From the NCBI GenBank assembly GCA_902799765.1, contig CADCBZ010000046.1, positions 1 to 32,777 on the forward strand: a DNA stretch of 32,777 nt. Reading direction: 5' to 3'. The notes below the pieces were generated by a model that saw only the letters and a list, made by a program, of their open reading frames with translations, ran no database searches and was not told where the DNA came from. The translations under genes were made by a program, and so were the position numbers. Positions 1 through 8,528 of this stretch are shown in pieces (the stretch's first letter is position 1; every line of letters starts with the position of its first letter). This DNA comes from an uncultured Prevotellaceae bacterium (GTDB taxonomy: Bacteria > Bacteroidota > Bacteroidia > Bacteroidales > Bacteroidaceae).

Positions 1-3000
1 CGGCTAGTCAGGTCAGAATCGACTCGTTGTTGCCTGTCTTCACCTGGCAGAAGCCGTTGGGGCCTCATTATGCCGATTCGGTCTATACCGTCAGCATCGT
101 CTATCCGGAGTTTATCAATATGAGCGCGGCGGATATCCATCGTTATCAGGAGATCAGTGGAGCGCGACTGCCCACTTTGCCTACCGTGACGCAGCATGTC
201 AGCGTGGCGCGAAAGCAAGGATTACTCGATGTGTCGTTCATGCCCTTGGTGTATAGAAACGGCAGGTATCAGAAACTGGTGAGTTTCATACTCGATGTAA
301 AAGCGGAACCTGTCTTGCGGGCAGCAACACGAGCAGAAGGCGAGCCCTCTCGCTATGCTGACCATTCCGTACTTCGTGAAGGCACCTGGGCAAAGATCCG
401 TGTGCCAGCAACAGGTTTCTATCAGCTTTCCAACGAACTGATCAAGAAATGTGGTTTCTCCGATCCTTCGAAGGTGAAGATCTATGGCTATGGGGGCGCT
501 CTGCAACCAGAGTGTTTGACGGGTGACTACCTGAGGGAGAGTGATGATCTGACGGAGGTGCCTACATGTACCATCGGTAGTCAACGGGTGTTCTATGCCG
601 TAGGACCAGTGAACTGGGAAACGCCAGAGACCGCTACCCGCATCCGTAATCCCTATTCAGACTATGGCTATTATTTCCTGACGGAGAACGATGGGGAGCC
701 GCTGACTATCAGTGAGGAACTGCTGAAAGCTGTCTGCTATCCGAGTCCCAACGACTACCATTCGCTTTACGAGGTAGATGACTATGCCTGGTATCACGGT
801 GGGCGCAATCTCTTTGACAAGACATTGTTCTCGTTGGGTACACCTCAGAAATATGAACTGACCGCCAATGGAGCTGCGGGCACTCTTACGGTGGCCTTGA
901 CTTATGATGTGAGTTTCGAGGCTACGATTACTGTCAATGACTCTGTGGTAGGAAACATCTCTAAGAAGGCTAACCTCGATGCCTATACGATGGCAGAGGA
1001 GACGGAGTGGGATTTCTCCCTGTCTGGCACCAAGAATGGTACGAACACCATCACCATCACCCAGACCGCAGGCGAATCACTGCGACTTGACTATCTGTCG
1101 TTAAGACTTGCAGAGCCCAAGCCATTGCCTGATCTGCAGTCGGCTGAGTTACCTTCGCCAGAATACGTGTATCACATCACCAATCAGGATCATCATGCTG
1201 ATGAGGCTGTGGATATGGTGATCGTTATTCCTACTAATCAGGCCCAGCTGTCACAGGCAGAACGCATCAAAGCCCATCACGAACAGCAGGACGGTCTGCG
1301 TGTGAGAATTGTGCCTGCCGATGAGCTGTTTAATGAGTTCTCCAGTGGTACGCCTGACGCAACAGCCTATCGTCGTTATCTGAAGATGTTCTATGATCGT
1401 GCAGAGACGGAGACCGACATGCCTCGTTACCTGCTGCTCCTAGGCGATGGTGCCTGGGATAACCGTATGCGCAGTGGCGAGTGGAAAGGTTATGATCCTG
1501 ATGATTTCCTGCTTTGCTTTGAGAGTGAAAACTCATTCAGTCAGGTGAACTGTTACGTGAGCGACGATTTCTTCTGTCTGCTTGACGATGAGGAACAGAT
1601 ACAGGAAGAGAAAAATGGCATGACGGTGTATTTGGGAAAGCCTGATGTGGCCGTAGGACGCTTGCCCGCCAGAACGGAGGAAGAGGCAACGGTGCTGACA
1701 GACAAACTGCTTGGCTATGCCAACAACAAGTATGCTGGCGCCTGGCAGAACACGATCTGCATGATGGGTGATGACGGAAACGAGAATACCCACATGGCAG
1801 CAGCCGACAAGGTGGCTACACTCATAGAGACGAACTATCCCTCTTATCAGATCAAGAAGATCTATTGGGATGCCTATGAACGCGTGCCTTCCTCTACGGG
1901 CTATGCCTATCCGGATGTAACGCGTCTGATCACAGAACAGATGACTGCTGGGGCGTTGATGATGAACTATTGCGGACATGGGGCACCCTATGCCTTCTCG
2001 CATGAACTGGTGATGCAACTGAAGGACTTCGAGACCTCCATCACGGATCGTCTGCCTCTCTGGGTGACGGCCTCGTGCGACATCATGCCCTTCGACGGAC
2101 AGGAAGAGAATATCGGTGAGACAGTGATGATGAACCCAAGGGGTGGGGGCGTGGCCTTCTTCGGTACCACCCGAACGGTGTATGCCAGCTATAACGAACA
2201 GATGAACACCACCTTTACCGGCTATGTGCTGAAGCCTGGTTATTCGATCGGTGAAGCTGTGCGCCAGGCGAAATGCGATCTGGTGGAACAGGGACGTGAT
2301 ACGTCGCCCAACAAACTACAATATACGCTTTTGGGTGATCCTGCCCTGAAACTGGCTTGTCCGCAGCCTGATATCGTGATCGACAGCATCAATGGCCAGT
2401 CTGCCAGTTCTGCCATCCAACTCTCCGCAGGTTCGGTTGTCAAAGTGCGTGGACATGTGGTGTCAGAAGTCCCATTCGACGGGGTGGTGACAGCTCAGGT
2501 GCAGGATGCAAAGGAGACGATTGTCTGTCGGCTCAATGATAAGGAGTCGGCTAAGGATCCGTTTGTCTATGAGGATCGCACGCGAACGCTCTATCAGGGT
2601 TCAAACAGTGTGCGAGATCATGTCTTCGATTTCTCTTTTGCAGTACCTAAGGATATCAGTTATGACGACGGAAACGGTCTGATGACGCTCTATGCTGTCA
2701 GCGAAGACAATCAACAACATTATCATGGTACATATGAGAACTTTACGCTGAACGGTAGCGGTACGACCCAGACTGATTCCATCGGCCCCTCCATCTACTG
2801 TTATCTGAATTCGAAGTCGTTTACGAATGGTGGCACAGTGAATGCAACGCCCTATTTCTGTGCCGAACTCTATGATGACAGTGGTATCAACGCCTCTGGC
2901 AGTTCCGTAGGGCACGATTTGGAGCTTGTAATCGACGGGGATATGTCAAAGACCTATAACCTGAACAACTATTTCACTTTTGATTTCGGCGACTATCGTA

Positions 3001-3440
3001 GTGGAACTGTCGGATTTATGATTCCTGAACTGACCCCAGGCCAGCATAAACTGCTCTTCAGGGCTTGGGATGTTCTGAACAACTCTTCTACCTCAGAACT
3101 TGTGTTCAATGTCGATAAAACTAGTGGGAACGGGGATATCAGCGTCATCTGTACGAAGAATCCTGCTACGACCACTACCTCGTTTATCGTCAATCACGAC
3201 CGTAGCAACACCATGGTGGATGCAACGCTTGATATTTACGATATGTCAGGTCGTCTGTTGTGGAAGTATGTAAAGATAGGTGTTCCGACTGCAGGTAACT
3301 TTACGATTGACTGGGATCTGACAATCGGTGGTGGCAGCAGGCTGATGACGGGTGTCTATATCTATCGCATTCAAGTTGAGGGCAATGGCGGTCTCAGTGC
3401 CACCTATACTAATAAATTGATTATCCAAAGCAATAATTAG
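1..3440 (+). CDS. porU: Type IX secretion sortase PorU, C25 (gingipain-like) peptidase, 5' end cut by window edge
   Basis: PorU is the cell-surface sortase of the type IX secretion system. It removes the C-terminal signal of cargo and links the cargo to the surface. The frame is open back to base 3, so the TTG at 27 is not a real start and the N-terminus lies outside the window. The C25 peptidase core shows the catalytic His in NYCGHGAPYAF (His codon 1977-1979) and the catalytic Cys in VTASCDIMPF (Cys codon 2076-2078). A repeat-rich beta region follows. The last roughly 100 residues (from about 3130) form a CTD-like beta domain with DIYDMSGRLLW and TGVYIYRI, as PorU itself carries. porV follows after 41 bp, the usual porU-porV pairing in Bacteroidales. 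Identity is confident; only the missing 5' end is uncertain. Confidence 0.93.
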   Translation, partial: ASQVRIDSLLPVFTWQKPLGPHYADSVYTVSIVYPEFINMSAADIHRYQEISGARLPTLPTVTQHVSVARKQGLLDVSFMPLVYRNGRYQKLVSFILDVKAEPVLRAATRAEGEPSRYADHSVLREGTWAKIRVPATGFYQLSNELIKKCGFSDPSKVKIYGYGGALQPECLTGDYLRESDDLTEVPTCTIGSQRVFYAVGPVNWETPETATRIRNPYSDYGYYFLTENDGEPLTISEELLKAVCYPSPNDYHSLYEVDDYAWYHGGRNLFDKTLFSLGTPQKYELTANGAAGTLTVALTYDVSFEATITVNDSVVGNISKKANLDAYTMAEETEWDFSLSGTKNGTNTITITQTAGESLRLDYLSLRLAEPKPLPDLQSAELPSPEYVYHITNQDHHADEAVDMVIVIPTNQAQLSQAERIKAHHEQQDGLRVRIVPADELFNEFSSGTPDATAYRRYLKMFYDRAETETDMPRYLLLLGDGAWDNRMRSGEWKGYDPDDFLLCFESENSFSQVNCYVSDDFFCLLDDEEQIQEEKNGMTVYLGKPDVAVGRLPARTEEEATVLTDKLLGYANNKYAGAWQNTICMMGDDGNENTHMAAADKVATLIETNYPSYQIKKIYWDAYERVPSSTGYAYPDVTRLITEQMTAGALMMNYCGHGAPYAFSHELVMQLKDFETSITDRLPLWVTASCDIMPFDGQEENIGETVMMNPRGGGVAFFGTTRTVYASYNEQMNTTFTGYVLKPGYSIGEAVRQAKCDLVEQGRDTSPNKLQYTLLGDPALKLACPQPDIVIDSINGQSASSAIQLSAGSVVKVRGHVVSEVPFDGVVTAQVQDAKETIVCRLNDKESAKDPFVYEDRTRTLYQGSNSVRDHVFDFSFAVPKDISYDDGNGLMTLYAVSEDNQQHYHGTYENFTLNGSGTTQTDSIGPSIYCYLNSKSFTNGGTVNATPYFCAELYDDSGINASGSSVGHDLELVIDGDMSKTYNLNNYFTFDFGDYRSGTVGFMIPELTPGQHKLLFRAWDVLNNSSTSELVFNVDKTSGNGDISVICTKNPATTTTSFIVNHDRSNTMVDATLDIYDMSGRLLWKYVKIGVPTAGNFTIDWDLTIGGGSRLMTGVYIYRIQVEGNGGLSATYTNKLIIQSNN

Positions 3441-3463
3441 GAAGTGACTAACGTTATTTAAAA

Positions 3464-3503
3464 GAAGATAAAGGAAGATATATGAAGATAAATGAAGACA
3501 GAG
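3464..3503 (+). repeat. Four tandem 10-bp repeats across the porV ribosome-binding site and start codon
   Basis: The unit is GAAGATAAAK, at 3464, 3474, 3484 and 3494; the last copy is degenerate (GAAGACAGAG). The porV ATG (3482-3484) sits at the junction of copies 2 and 3, so the purine-rich sequence before the start and the first codons (MKINED) come from the same repeat. Ten is not a multiple of three, so gain or loss of a copy downstream of the ATG would shift the frame, and one upstream would change leader spacing. Confidence 0.7.
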
Positions 3504-4666
3504 GACATTGGCTGAGAAGGGTGATGGTGATACTTTTCGCTTTTCACTTCTCACTTCTCACTTCTTCCGCCCAGGACGATAAGAGCACAATGTTCAATCC
3601 TGTGGAGCATGCAGTGATCTCGCAGACCATTGCCCCTGATGCCCGTGGTGCAGGTATGGGTGATGTGGGTGTCGCCACTGATCCTGACGTGAACTCACAG
3701 CATTGGAATCCCGCCAAATATCCGTTCTGTATCAGTCGTGCGGGTATCTCCCTGAACTATACCCCTTGGTTGAGGAAACTGGTAAACGATATCGATCTGG
3801 CTTATCTGGCTGGTTATTATCGTATTGGTGATTATTCGGCCATCAGCGGTTCGCTGCGTTATTTCTCCCTGGGTGAAGTGTTTGTCGATGACGGTATGAC
3901 GGTGAAGCCCTACGAGATGGCTATCGACCTGGCTTATTCGATGATGCTTAGTGAGAAGATTTCCTTAGCTGCTGCCATCCGTTGGATCCACAGTGACCTG
4001 CGCTACGACTATAGTGAAGACTCCAAGCCTGCTTCAGCTTTTGCAGCTGATCTGGCCATGTACTATAATAATTATATCATGTTAGGTAGTCGTGAGTGCC
4101 AGTTGGGCCTCGGCGTGAATATTTCGAATGTCGGTAGCAAGATTTCTTATTATGGTGATGACGAGAGTCAGTTCCTGCCTGCCAATTTGCGTCTGGGTGC
4201 CTCGCTGATGGTTCCCATCGACGAGTATAACCGTTTCACCATTGCTGCCGATCTCAATAAGTTGCTGGTGCCTACTGTGCCTAAGCAGGAAGAAGGTGAG
4301 TCGAATAGTGATTATCAGGAGCGTGTGCGTCGTGAGTATAGCGATGTGAGTTCCATCAGTGGTATCTTCAAGAGTTTCTCCGATGCGCCTGGCGGATTTA
4401 AGGAGGAACTGGAGGAGATCCAGTGGAGCATAGGTGCAGAATATGTTTATCACGATCAGTTCTCGCTGCGTGCAGGATACCACCATCAGAGCGAGTCGAA
4501 GGGTAATCTGAAGTACTTCACCGTGGGTGGCGGTTTCCGTATGAGTGTGTTCTCACTTGATGTGGGTTACGTTATCGCTACGGCTCGTAGCAATCCGCTT
4601 GATCAGACGTTACGTTTTACACTTGCCTTTGATCTGGATGGCATCAAGGATCTATTTAAAAAGTAA
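3482..4666 (+). CDS. porV: Type IX secretion outer-membrane protein PorV (LptO)
   Basis: PorV is a FadL-like outer-membrane barrel that picks up CTD-bearing cargo from the type IX translocon and passes it to PorU. The 394-residue product has a signal peptide (hydrophobic MVILFAFHFSLLTSSAQ, cleavage after AQ). It then has the family's N-terminal stretch with ISQTIAPDARGAGMGDVG and DVNSQHWNPAKYPF, and alternating beta strands to the end. Length fits the family. It lies 41 bp after porU and 21 bp before ispF, so the three are probably co-transcribed. The ATG at 3482 is used; a second ATG at 3524, just before the hydrophobic core, is possible. The signal-peptide core is encoded by heptanucleotide repeats (separate entry). 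Confidence 0.92.
   Translation: MKINEDRGHWLRRVMVILFAFHFSLLTSSAQDDKSTMFNPVEHAVISQTIAPDARGAGMGDVGVATDPDVNSQHWNPAKYPFCISRAGISLNYTPWLRKLVNDIDLAYLAGYYRIGDYSAISGSLRYFSLGEVFVDDGMTVKPYEMAIDLAYSMMLSEKISLAAAIRWIHSDLRYDYSEDSKPASAFAADLAMYYNNYIMLGSRECQLGLGVNISNVGSKISYYGDDESQFLPANLRLGASLMVPIDEYNRFTIAADLNKLLVPTVPKQEEGESNSDYQERVRREYSDVSSISGIFKSFSDAPGGFKEELEEIQWSIGAEYVYHDQFSLRAGYHHQSESKGNLKYFTVGGGFRMSVFSLDVGYVIATARSNPLDQTLRFTLAFDLDGIKDLFKK
3534..3568 (+). repeat. Heptanucleotide repeats encoding the porV signal-peptide core
   Basis: Five successive 7-mers are seen: TTTTCGC, TTTTCAC, TTCTCAC, TTCTCAC, TTCTTCC. They are read through as FHFSLLTSS. The same unit type is found at 8871-8898 and, on the other strand, at 28173-28207 (bamA signal peptide) and 31241-31275. 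Confidence 0.75.
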
Positions 4667-4687
4667 GAAAGCAAAAAGGTAAAACAT

Positions 4688-5167
4688 ATGAAGATACGTG
4701 TAGGAATGGGCTATGATGTCCATCAGTTAGTAGAAGGCCGTGACTTGTGGATGGGCGGCATCAAACTGGAACATAGTAAGGGGCTGTTGGGCCATAGCGA
4801 TGCCGACGTGCTGTTGCATGCCATCTGTGATGCATTGTTAGGTGCGGCCAATATGCGTGATATCGGTTACCATTTTCCTGATACTGCCGAGTTTACAGAT
4901 GGAATGGATAGTAAGGTGATCCTGAAGAAGACCATCGAACTGATTGCCACCAAGGGTTATCGTCTGGGAAATATCGATGCCACCATCTGTGCTGAGCGTC
5001 CGAAGATGAATCCCCGTATCCCCGAGATGAAAGCCTGTATGGCAGAGATCTGTGGCTGTGATGTGGACGATATCTCCATTAAGGCCACAACCACTGAGAA
5101 GTTAGGCTTCACAGGACGTGAGGAGGGCATCTCGGCTTATGCAGTCGTTCTGATAGAGAAAGACTAA
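4688..5167 (+). CDS. ispF: 2-C-methyl-D-erythritol 2,4-cyclodiphosphate synthase
   Basis: IspF is a cytoplasmic enzyme of the MEP isoprenoid pathway. It converts CDP-methylerythritol 2-phosphate to the 2,4-cyclodiphosphate and releases CMP. The 159-residue product has the family's usual length. GYDVH (residues 8-12) supplies the metal-binding Asp10 and His12, and DADVLLHAICDALLGA contains metal ligand His44. The C-terminal ATTTEKLGFTGREEGI is the conserved nucleotide-contact region. It is 21 bp downstream of porV, so probably in the porU-porV operon, and converges with the receptor-like gene at 5177; the 9 bp between them hold no clear terminator hairpin. Confidence 0.96.
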   Translation: MKIRVGMGYDVHQLVEGRDLWMGGIKLEHSKGLLGHSDADVLLHAICDALLGAANMRDIGYHFPDTAEFTDGMDSKVILKKTIELIATKGYRLGNIDATICAERPKMNPRIPEMKACMAEICGCDVDDISIKATTTEKLGFTGREEGISAYAVVLIEKD

Positions 5168-5176
5168 CCCCGTTTT

Positions 5177-6858
5177 TTATTTCCTGAAAGGATAGTAGGT
5201 CAGTCCGATGGTCAGTGCACGATTCTTATAGGAGTGCAACAGATCATCGGTTATACCTGTTGGCTGTCCTGCAATATCATGGAAATCGGCATAGATATTG
5301 ACGTGCTTCCCTAAATCCTTATTGATTTTGACTGAAGCATAGAGATGTGGATGTATCTCGTAAAAGTACTCCTGTCTGCTGTTATAGAGTAAGACAGACG
5401 ATAGACGGAAGCCTTTCCCAATCTGCCAGACGGGTGCCAGCTTCAGTTGGTAGAAGTTATTATAGATACTTTCCATATATGGAGTGCTGTTGATATGCCG
5501 GTGGAAGAAGTTCGCACCGACAGTGAGTCGCAAAGGTCCTTTGTTCCAGGTAGCTGATGTCCTGAGCCCTGTAACGTATTCGTTAGGCGTCAGCATATCT
5601 GTGAGCCAAGTGTGGAGCAGACTGCTTGTCAGCACAAAGTTACTTGTCTGGTAATTATAGCGTGCCTCGGCTCGCCAAGCCAGATTCGTCCTGAAGCTTG
5701 TCTTGAAGCTATTGTGGCTTTCATCATCTATATATAGGAAATCCACGATGGCTGGATTAAAATAGCTGCGGCTGAAAGTGCCCTGTACGAAATGCCTTTG
5801 ATGTTTGTAGCCGATGCTGGCATGTAGGGCGTTTTCGTTACGATGGTAGGACCAGATAGAACGATCCTCGTTGTCCAGGGGCCGTGGGTGTAGTCAAGCT
5901 GTACGTAGAAGTCGTTGTTGAGATACTGTTCACGTCTGAGCCCTGTTAACAAACTATTTGCATAATCAATCTCCCAGCCTGCGATCATCGACAGATCCTT
6001 ACTGAAGGGAATGGTAAACTCTGTGATTAATGAAGGGACAGTAGAGCGTATCTTATAGGCTTCATTGGAGTTGTTGCTATAGCCCAGACCTGTCTCGATA
6101 TAGAGTACAGCTTCTTTATCGTTGAGGGTTCGTTCATAAACGCCTGATATCTCTCCCCAACGCTCAAATTCCGGCCATATCAACTGAGAAGAAGGATCGG
6201 TGATACGACTTTTCAAGTCACCGAAACCCTGCTGGAATTTGAAACGCAGCTCATCACGATCGGAGGGGCGCCAGTTCACAAATACCATCGCATTCTCAAC
6301 AAAACTGCGTGAGACGATGCTGCTGGGTTCCAGTCCATCGGTCTTGCCATAATTCATACTGGTCTGTGCAAAACCGCGTACGGTCACATGCTCGCCCGTA
6401 CTGGCCATGTCGGCATACACTCTTCCGTTGCCATAGGTACTGCCGCTGACAGACAATTTGCCGTCCAGTCCCTTGCTGCCTTCCTTAAACTGCAGGTCTA
6501 TGCTGCCAGTACGCCCATCCATCGCATTATTGATGGCACCGTAGCTGCAGACGATGACCTCACTCAGTTCGCAAGCTTTAATGCCTTCTAACAAGGGTTT
6601 GTAGTCAACGCTCAGTACGATGTCGTCAACTGACAGGAGATAGTCGGTTGTGATATCCTTGCCATCGGAAGAAAAGAACTCGGGACAGATATGTAACACG
6701 TCGAGCAGGGTCATCTCGCTATCGGGATTCAACTGTTCTACATGGATAATGTATTTGTTGCCTTGATGCTCAATAATCTCATCCTGAGCGCTGATCTTGC
6801 TGATATTACAAGCGAAAACAACCGTCAGGAGTAGGGTGAAAAGTCTATGAATAAACAT
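5177..6858 (-). pseudogene. TonB-dependent-receptor-like outer-membrane barrel, split by a one-base frameshift
   Basis: The first reading frame starts at ATG 6858 with a signal peptide (MFIHRLFTLLLTVVFACNIS..SAQ). It continues with a plug-like segment (LSVDDIVLSVDYKPL, VIVCSYGAINNAMDGRTGSIDLQF) and then beta strands. It runs off into nonsense after YTHGP. The strand pattern resumes in the next frame (DNEDRSIWSYHRNE, HFVQGTFSRSYFNPAIVDF) and ends YYPFRK at 5177. The switch falls at a run of four Gs (5878-5881; Cs on the coding strand). One extra C gives 1683 bases, or 560 residues. This is shorter than full receptors and lacks the N-terminal carboxypeptidase-like domain. It may be a true pseudogene, a phase-variable state or a sequencing error. 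Substrate unknown. Confidence 0.72.
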
Positions 6859-6878
6859 GTTATATCGTAATTTGGCTG

Positions 6879-6909
6879 CAAAGGTACACATTTTTTTCTT
6901 ATCTACCAA
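6879..6909 (-). promoter_or_regulatory. Bacteroidota-type promoter of the receptor-like gene
   Basis: On the minus strand, TACCTTTG (6879-6886) matches the -7 consensus TAnnTTTG. A TTG (6907-6909) lies 20 bases upstream, the expected -33 position. That TTG overlaps the T-tract of the terminator at 6908-6944. Confidence 0.65.
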
Positions 6910-6944
6910 AAAAAGATGCCGCAACTCTCTCGAGCAGCAGCATC
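6908..6944 (-). terminator. Orphan intrinsic terminator on the minus strand
   Basis: On the minus strand GATGCTGC pairs with GCGGCATC (one G-U pair), followed by seven Ts. The plus strand has A-runs on both sides, so the hairpin terminates only minus-strand transcription. No minus-strand gene lies upstream, since the next gene (7272) is on the plus strand. Confidence 0.65.
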
Positions 6945-7170
6945 AAAAAAAGCCTATGTTTAACTAAAAATCCTTTTCTCTAAAAGAAATTTTCAGCTCA
7001 CAAGAGCTAAAAATTTGAAAGTTTAAATGGGAGCCTCACGGCGACCACCTGTTATCCTACAGTTGAAAACTTTCTTTTACCAATAACTAAAAACCTAAAA
7101 CTATAAATATTACTACTAACCTAAAACAATCTATTAACCTGCATAATAAGTGTATAAAAGCCCTTCATTC
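6908..7170 (-). ncRNA. Candidate small RNA in the gap between the receptor-like and GT4 genes
   Basis: No convincing coding frame is present. Structure favours the minus strand. An inverted repeat at 6987-7016 pairs AAATTTTTAGCTC with GAGCTGAAAATTT through a G-U pair that would be a C-A mismatch on the plus strand. GAAAGTTT (7017-7024) pairs with AAACTTTC (7067-7074) around a GC-rich core holding GCC-GTGA-GGC, a GNRA-type loop. The terminator at 6908-6944 closes the unit. The upstream end is a guess: TTAGGTTAGTAGT (7112-7124), shared with the micropeptide leader, probably lies near the 5' end. No TAnnTTTG promoter is visible for it. No known RNA family is recognised. Confidence 0.35.
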
Positions 7171-7225
7171 TTGACGTAAATCAATCATTTGTGTGCGCAC
7201 CCAACAAATATTTATTCTTTTTAGC

Positions 7226-7255
7226 TTGATTTTAACAAAACTTGTTGTACCTTTG
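7226..7255 (+). promoter_or_regulatory. Promoter of the glycosyltransferase operon
   Basis: TTG (7226-7228) is followed by 19 bases and then TACCTTTG (7248-7255), a full Bacteroidota -33/-7 pair. Transcription should begin near 7262, leaving a leader of only about 10 bases before the ATG at 7272. Confidence 0.75.
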
Positions 7256-7271
7256 TAACATCAAAGGGAAT

Positions 7272-8528
7272 ATGAGAATACTGATAGTCAATACAAGTGA
7301 GCGAACGGGTGGTGCCGCAGTGGCTGCCAACCGTCTGATGAAGGCACTGAATAACAATGGTGCTAAGGCGAAGATGTTGGTGCGCGACAAAGAGACAGAG
7401 ACACTGACTGTTGTGCCACTACCACATTCGCCTCGTCTTCGTTGGCACTTCCTATGGGAGCGGCTGGTGATTTTCTGCCGTCTACATTTCTCCCGTCAGC
7501 ATCTTTTTGAGGTGGATATAGCCAATGCAGGTTATGATATCACGAAACTGCCTGAGTTCCAAGAGGCTGATGTCATCCATTTACATTGGGTCAATCAGGG
7601 GATGCTCTCACTCAAGGGTATTCAGAAGATTCTGCAGAGTGGGAAGCCTGTCGTTTGGACGATGCATGATATCTGGCCTGCTACAGCGCTCTGTCATGTT
7701 ACATTGGGTTGTCAGCACTTTACTTCTCAATGCGGAAATTGCCGGCTATTGCCTGGTGGTGGTTCTTCTCATGATTACTCTACTACGATCTGGCAGCGTA
7801 AACAACGTATGCTGGCTGATGAGAACATCTATTTTGTAGCTTGTAGTCATTGGTTGGAATCTGAGGCTAAACGCAGTGCATTGTTGAAAGGTCAGAAGAT
7901 AACAAGTATTCCGAATCCCATCGATACCCGTATATATAAAAGAGGTAATAAGCAGGAAGCCCGTCAGCGACTGGGTCTGCCATTAGACAAAAAACTGATT
8001 CTCTTTGCCTCTCAAAGGGTGACAAACGTGAATAAAGGTATGGACTATCTGATTGAAGCCTGTCGACAACTGCAAATCTCTGATGCGGCTGTGGTGATTC
8101 TTGGCGGACATGCAGAAGAGGTTGTCTCACAGCTGTCACTTGAAGCTTATCCCTTGGGTTATGTGAACGATGAGCAGCGTATTGTCGATGTGTATCATGC
8201 TTCTGATGTGTTTGTGCTGCCGTCGCTTTCTGAGAATCTGCCGAACACTATCATGGAAGCTATGGCCTGTGGTGTGCCTTGTGTCGGATTCAAGGTTGGA
8301 GGCATCCCTGAGGAGATTGACCATCGTCGTAATGGTTATGTGGCAGAATATCGTAGCGCAGAGGATCTGGCTCGTGGTATCCGTTGGATCCTGGCAGAGG
8401 CTGATTATGAGGAGTTAAGTAAGAATGCTGTTCAAAAAGTGGTGCAGAACTATTCACAACAGAGCGTGGCTTTGAAATATCTCGATGTGTATCATCAGGC
8501 GCAAGCCTTCAAACACTATCGCCTATGA
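7272..8528 (+). CDS. Family 4 glycosyltransferase
   Basis: This is a GT-B fold, retaining glycosyltransferase that probably adds a sugar to a surface polysaccharide or glycan. The N-terminal half opens MRILIVNTSERTGGAAVAANRL and has HLHWVNQG and WTMHDIWPATALCH, followed by a cysteine cluster (GCQHFTSQCGNC) seen in a Bacteroidales GT4 subgroup. The C-terminal half has FASQRVTNVNKGMDYLIEA, the GT4 donor motif VFVLPSLSENLPNTIMEAMACG and GFKVGGIPEEI. The ATG at 7272 is chosen because the upstream in-frame ATG (7242) lies inside the promoter. Its stop overlaps the next start by 4 bases (ATGA), so the two genes are translationally coupled. Donor and acceptor are not readable from sequence. Confidence 0.88.
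   Translation: MRILIVNTSERTGGAAVAANRLMKALNNNGAKAKMLVRDKETETLTVVPLPHSPRLRWHFLWERLVIFCRLHFSRQHLFEVDIANAGYDITKLPEFQEADVIHLHWVNQGMLSLKGIQKILQSGKPVVWTMHDIWPATALCHVTLGCQHFTSQCGNCRLLPGGGSSHDYSTTIWQRKQRMLADENIYFVACSHWLESEAKRSALLKGQKITSIPNPIDTRIYKRGNKQEARQRLGLPLDKKLILFASQRVTNVNKGMDYLIEACRQLQISDAAVVILGGHAEEVVSQLSLEAYPLGYVNDEQRIVDVYHASDVFVLPSLSENLPNTIMEAMACGVPCVGFKVGGIPEEIDHRRNGYVAEYRSAEDLARGIRWILAEADYEELSKNAVQKVVQNYSQQSVALKYLDVYHQAQAFKHYRL

Noticed and set aside
27-3440. TTG at 27 as the start of porU
   Set aside because: The frame is open to base 3 with protein-like sequence before it, and the family's N-terminus is longer. The gene is simply cut by the window edge.
5177-5746. A separate small barrel gene starting at 5746
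   Set aside because: Good strand-like sequence in this frame continues upstream of that ATG to the frameshift at 5878-5881, so it is the 3' part of the broken receptor-like gene.
7020-7075. A 17-codon frame on the minus strand in the gap
   Set aside because: It has no start codon and is preceded directly by a stop.
7242-7271. Upstream ATG for the GT4 gene
   Set aside because: It lies inside the TTG-TAnnTTTG promoter; the ATG at 7272 starts directly with the conserved MRILIVNTS.
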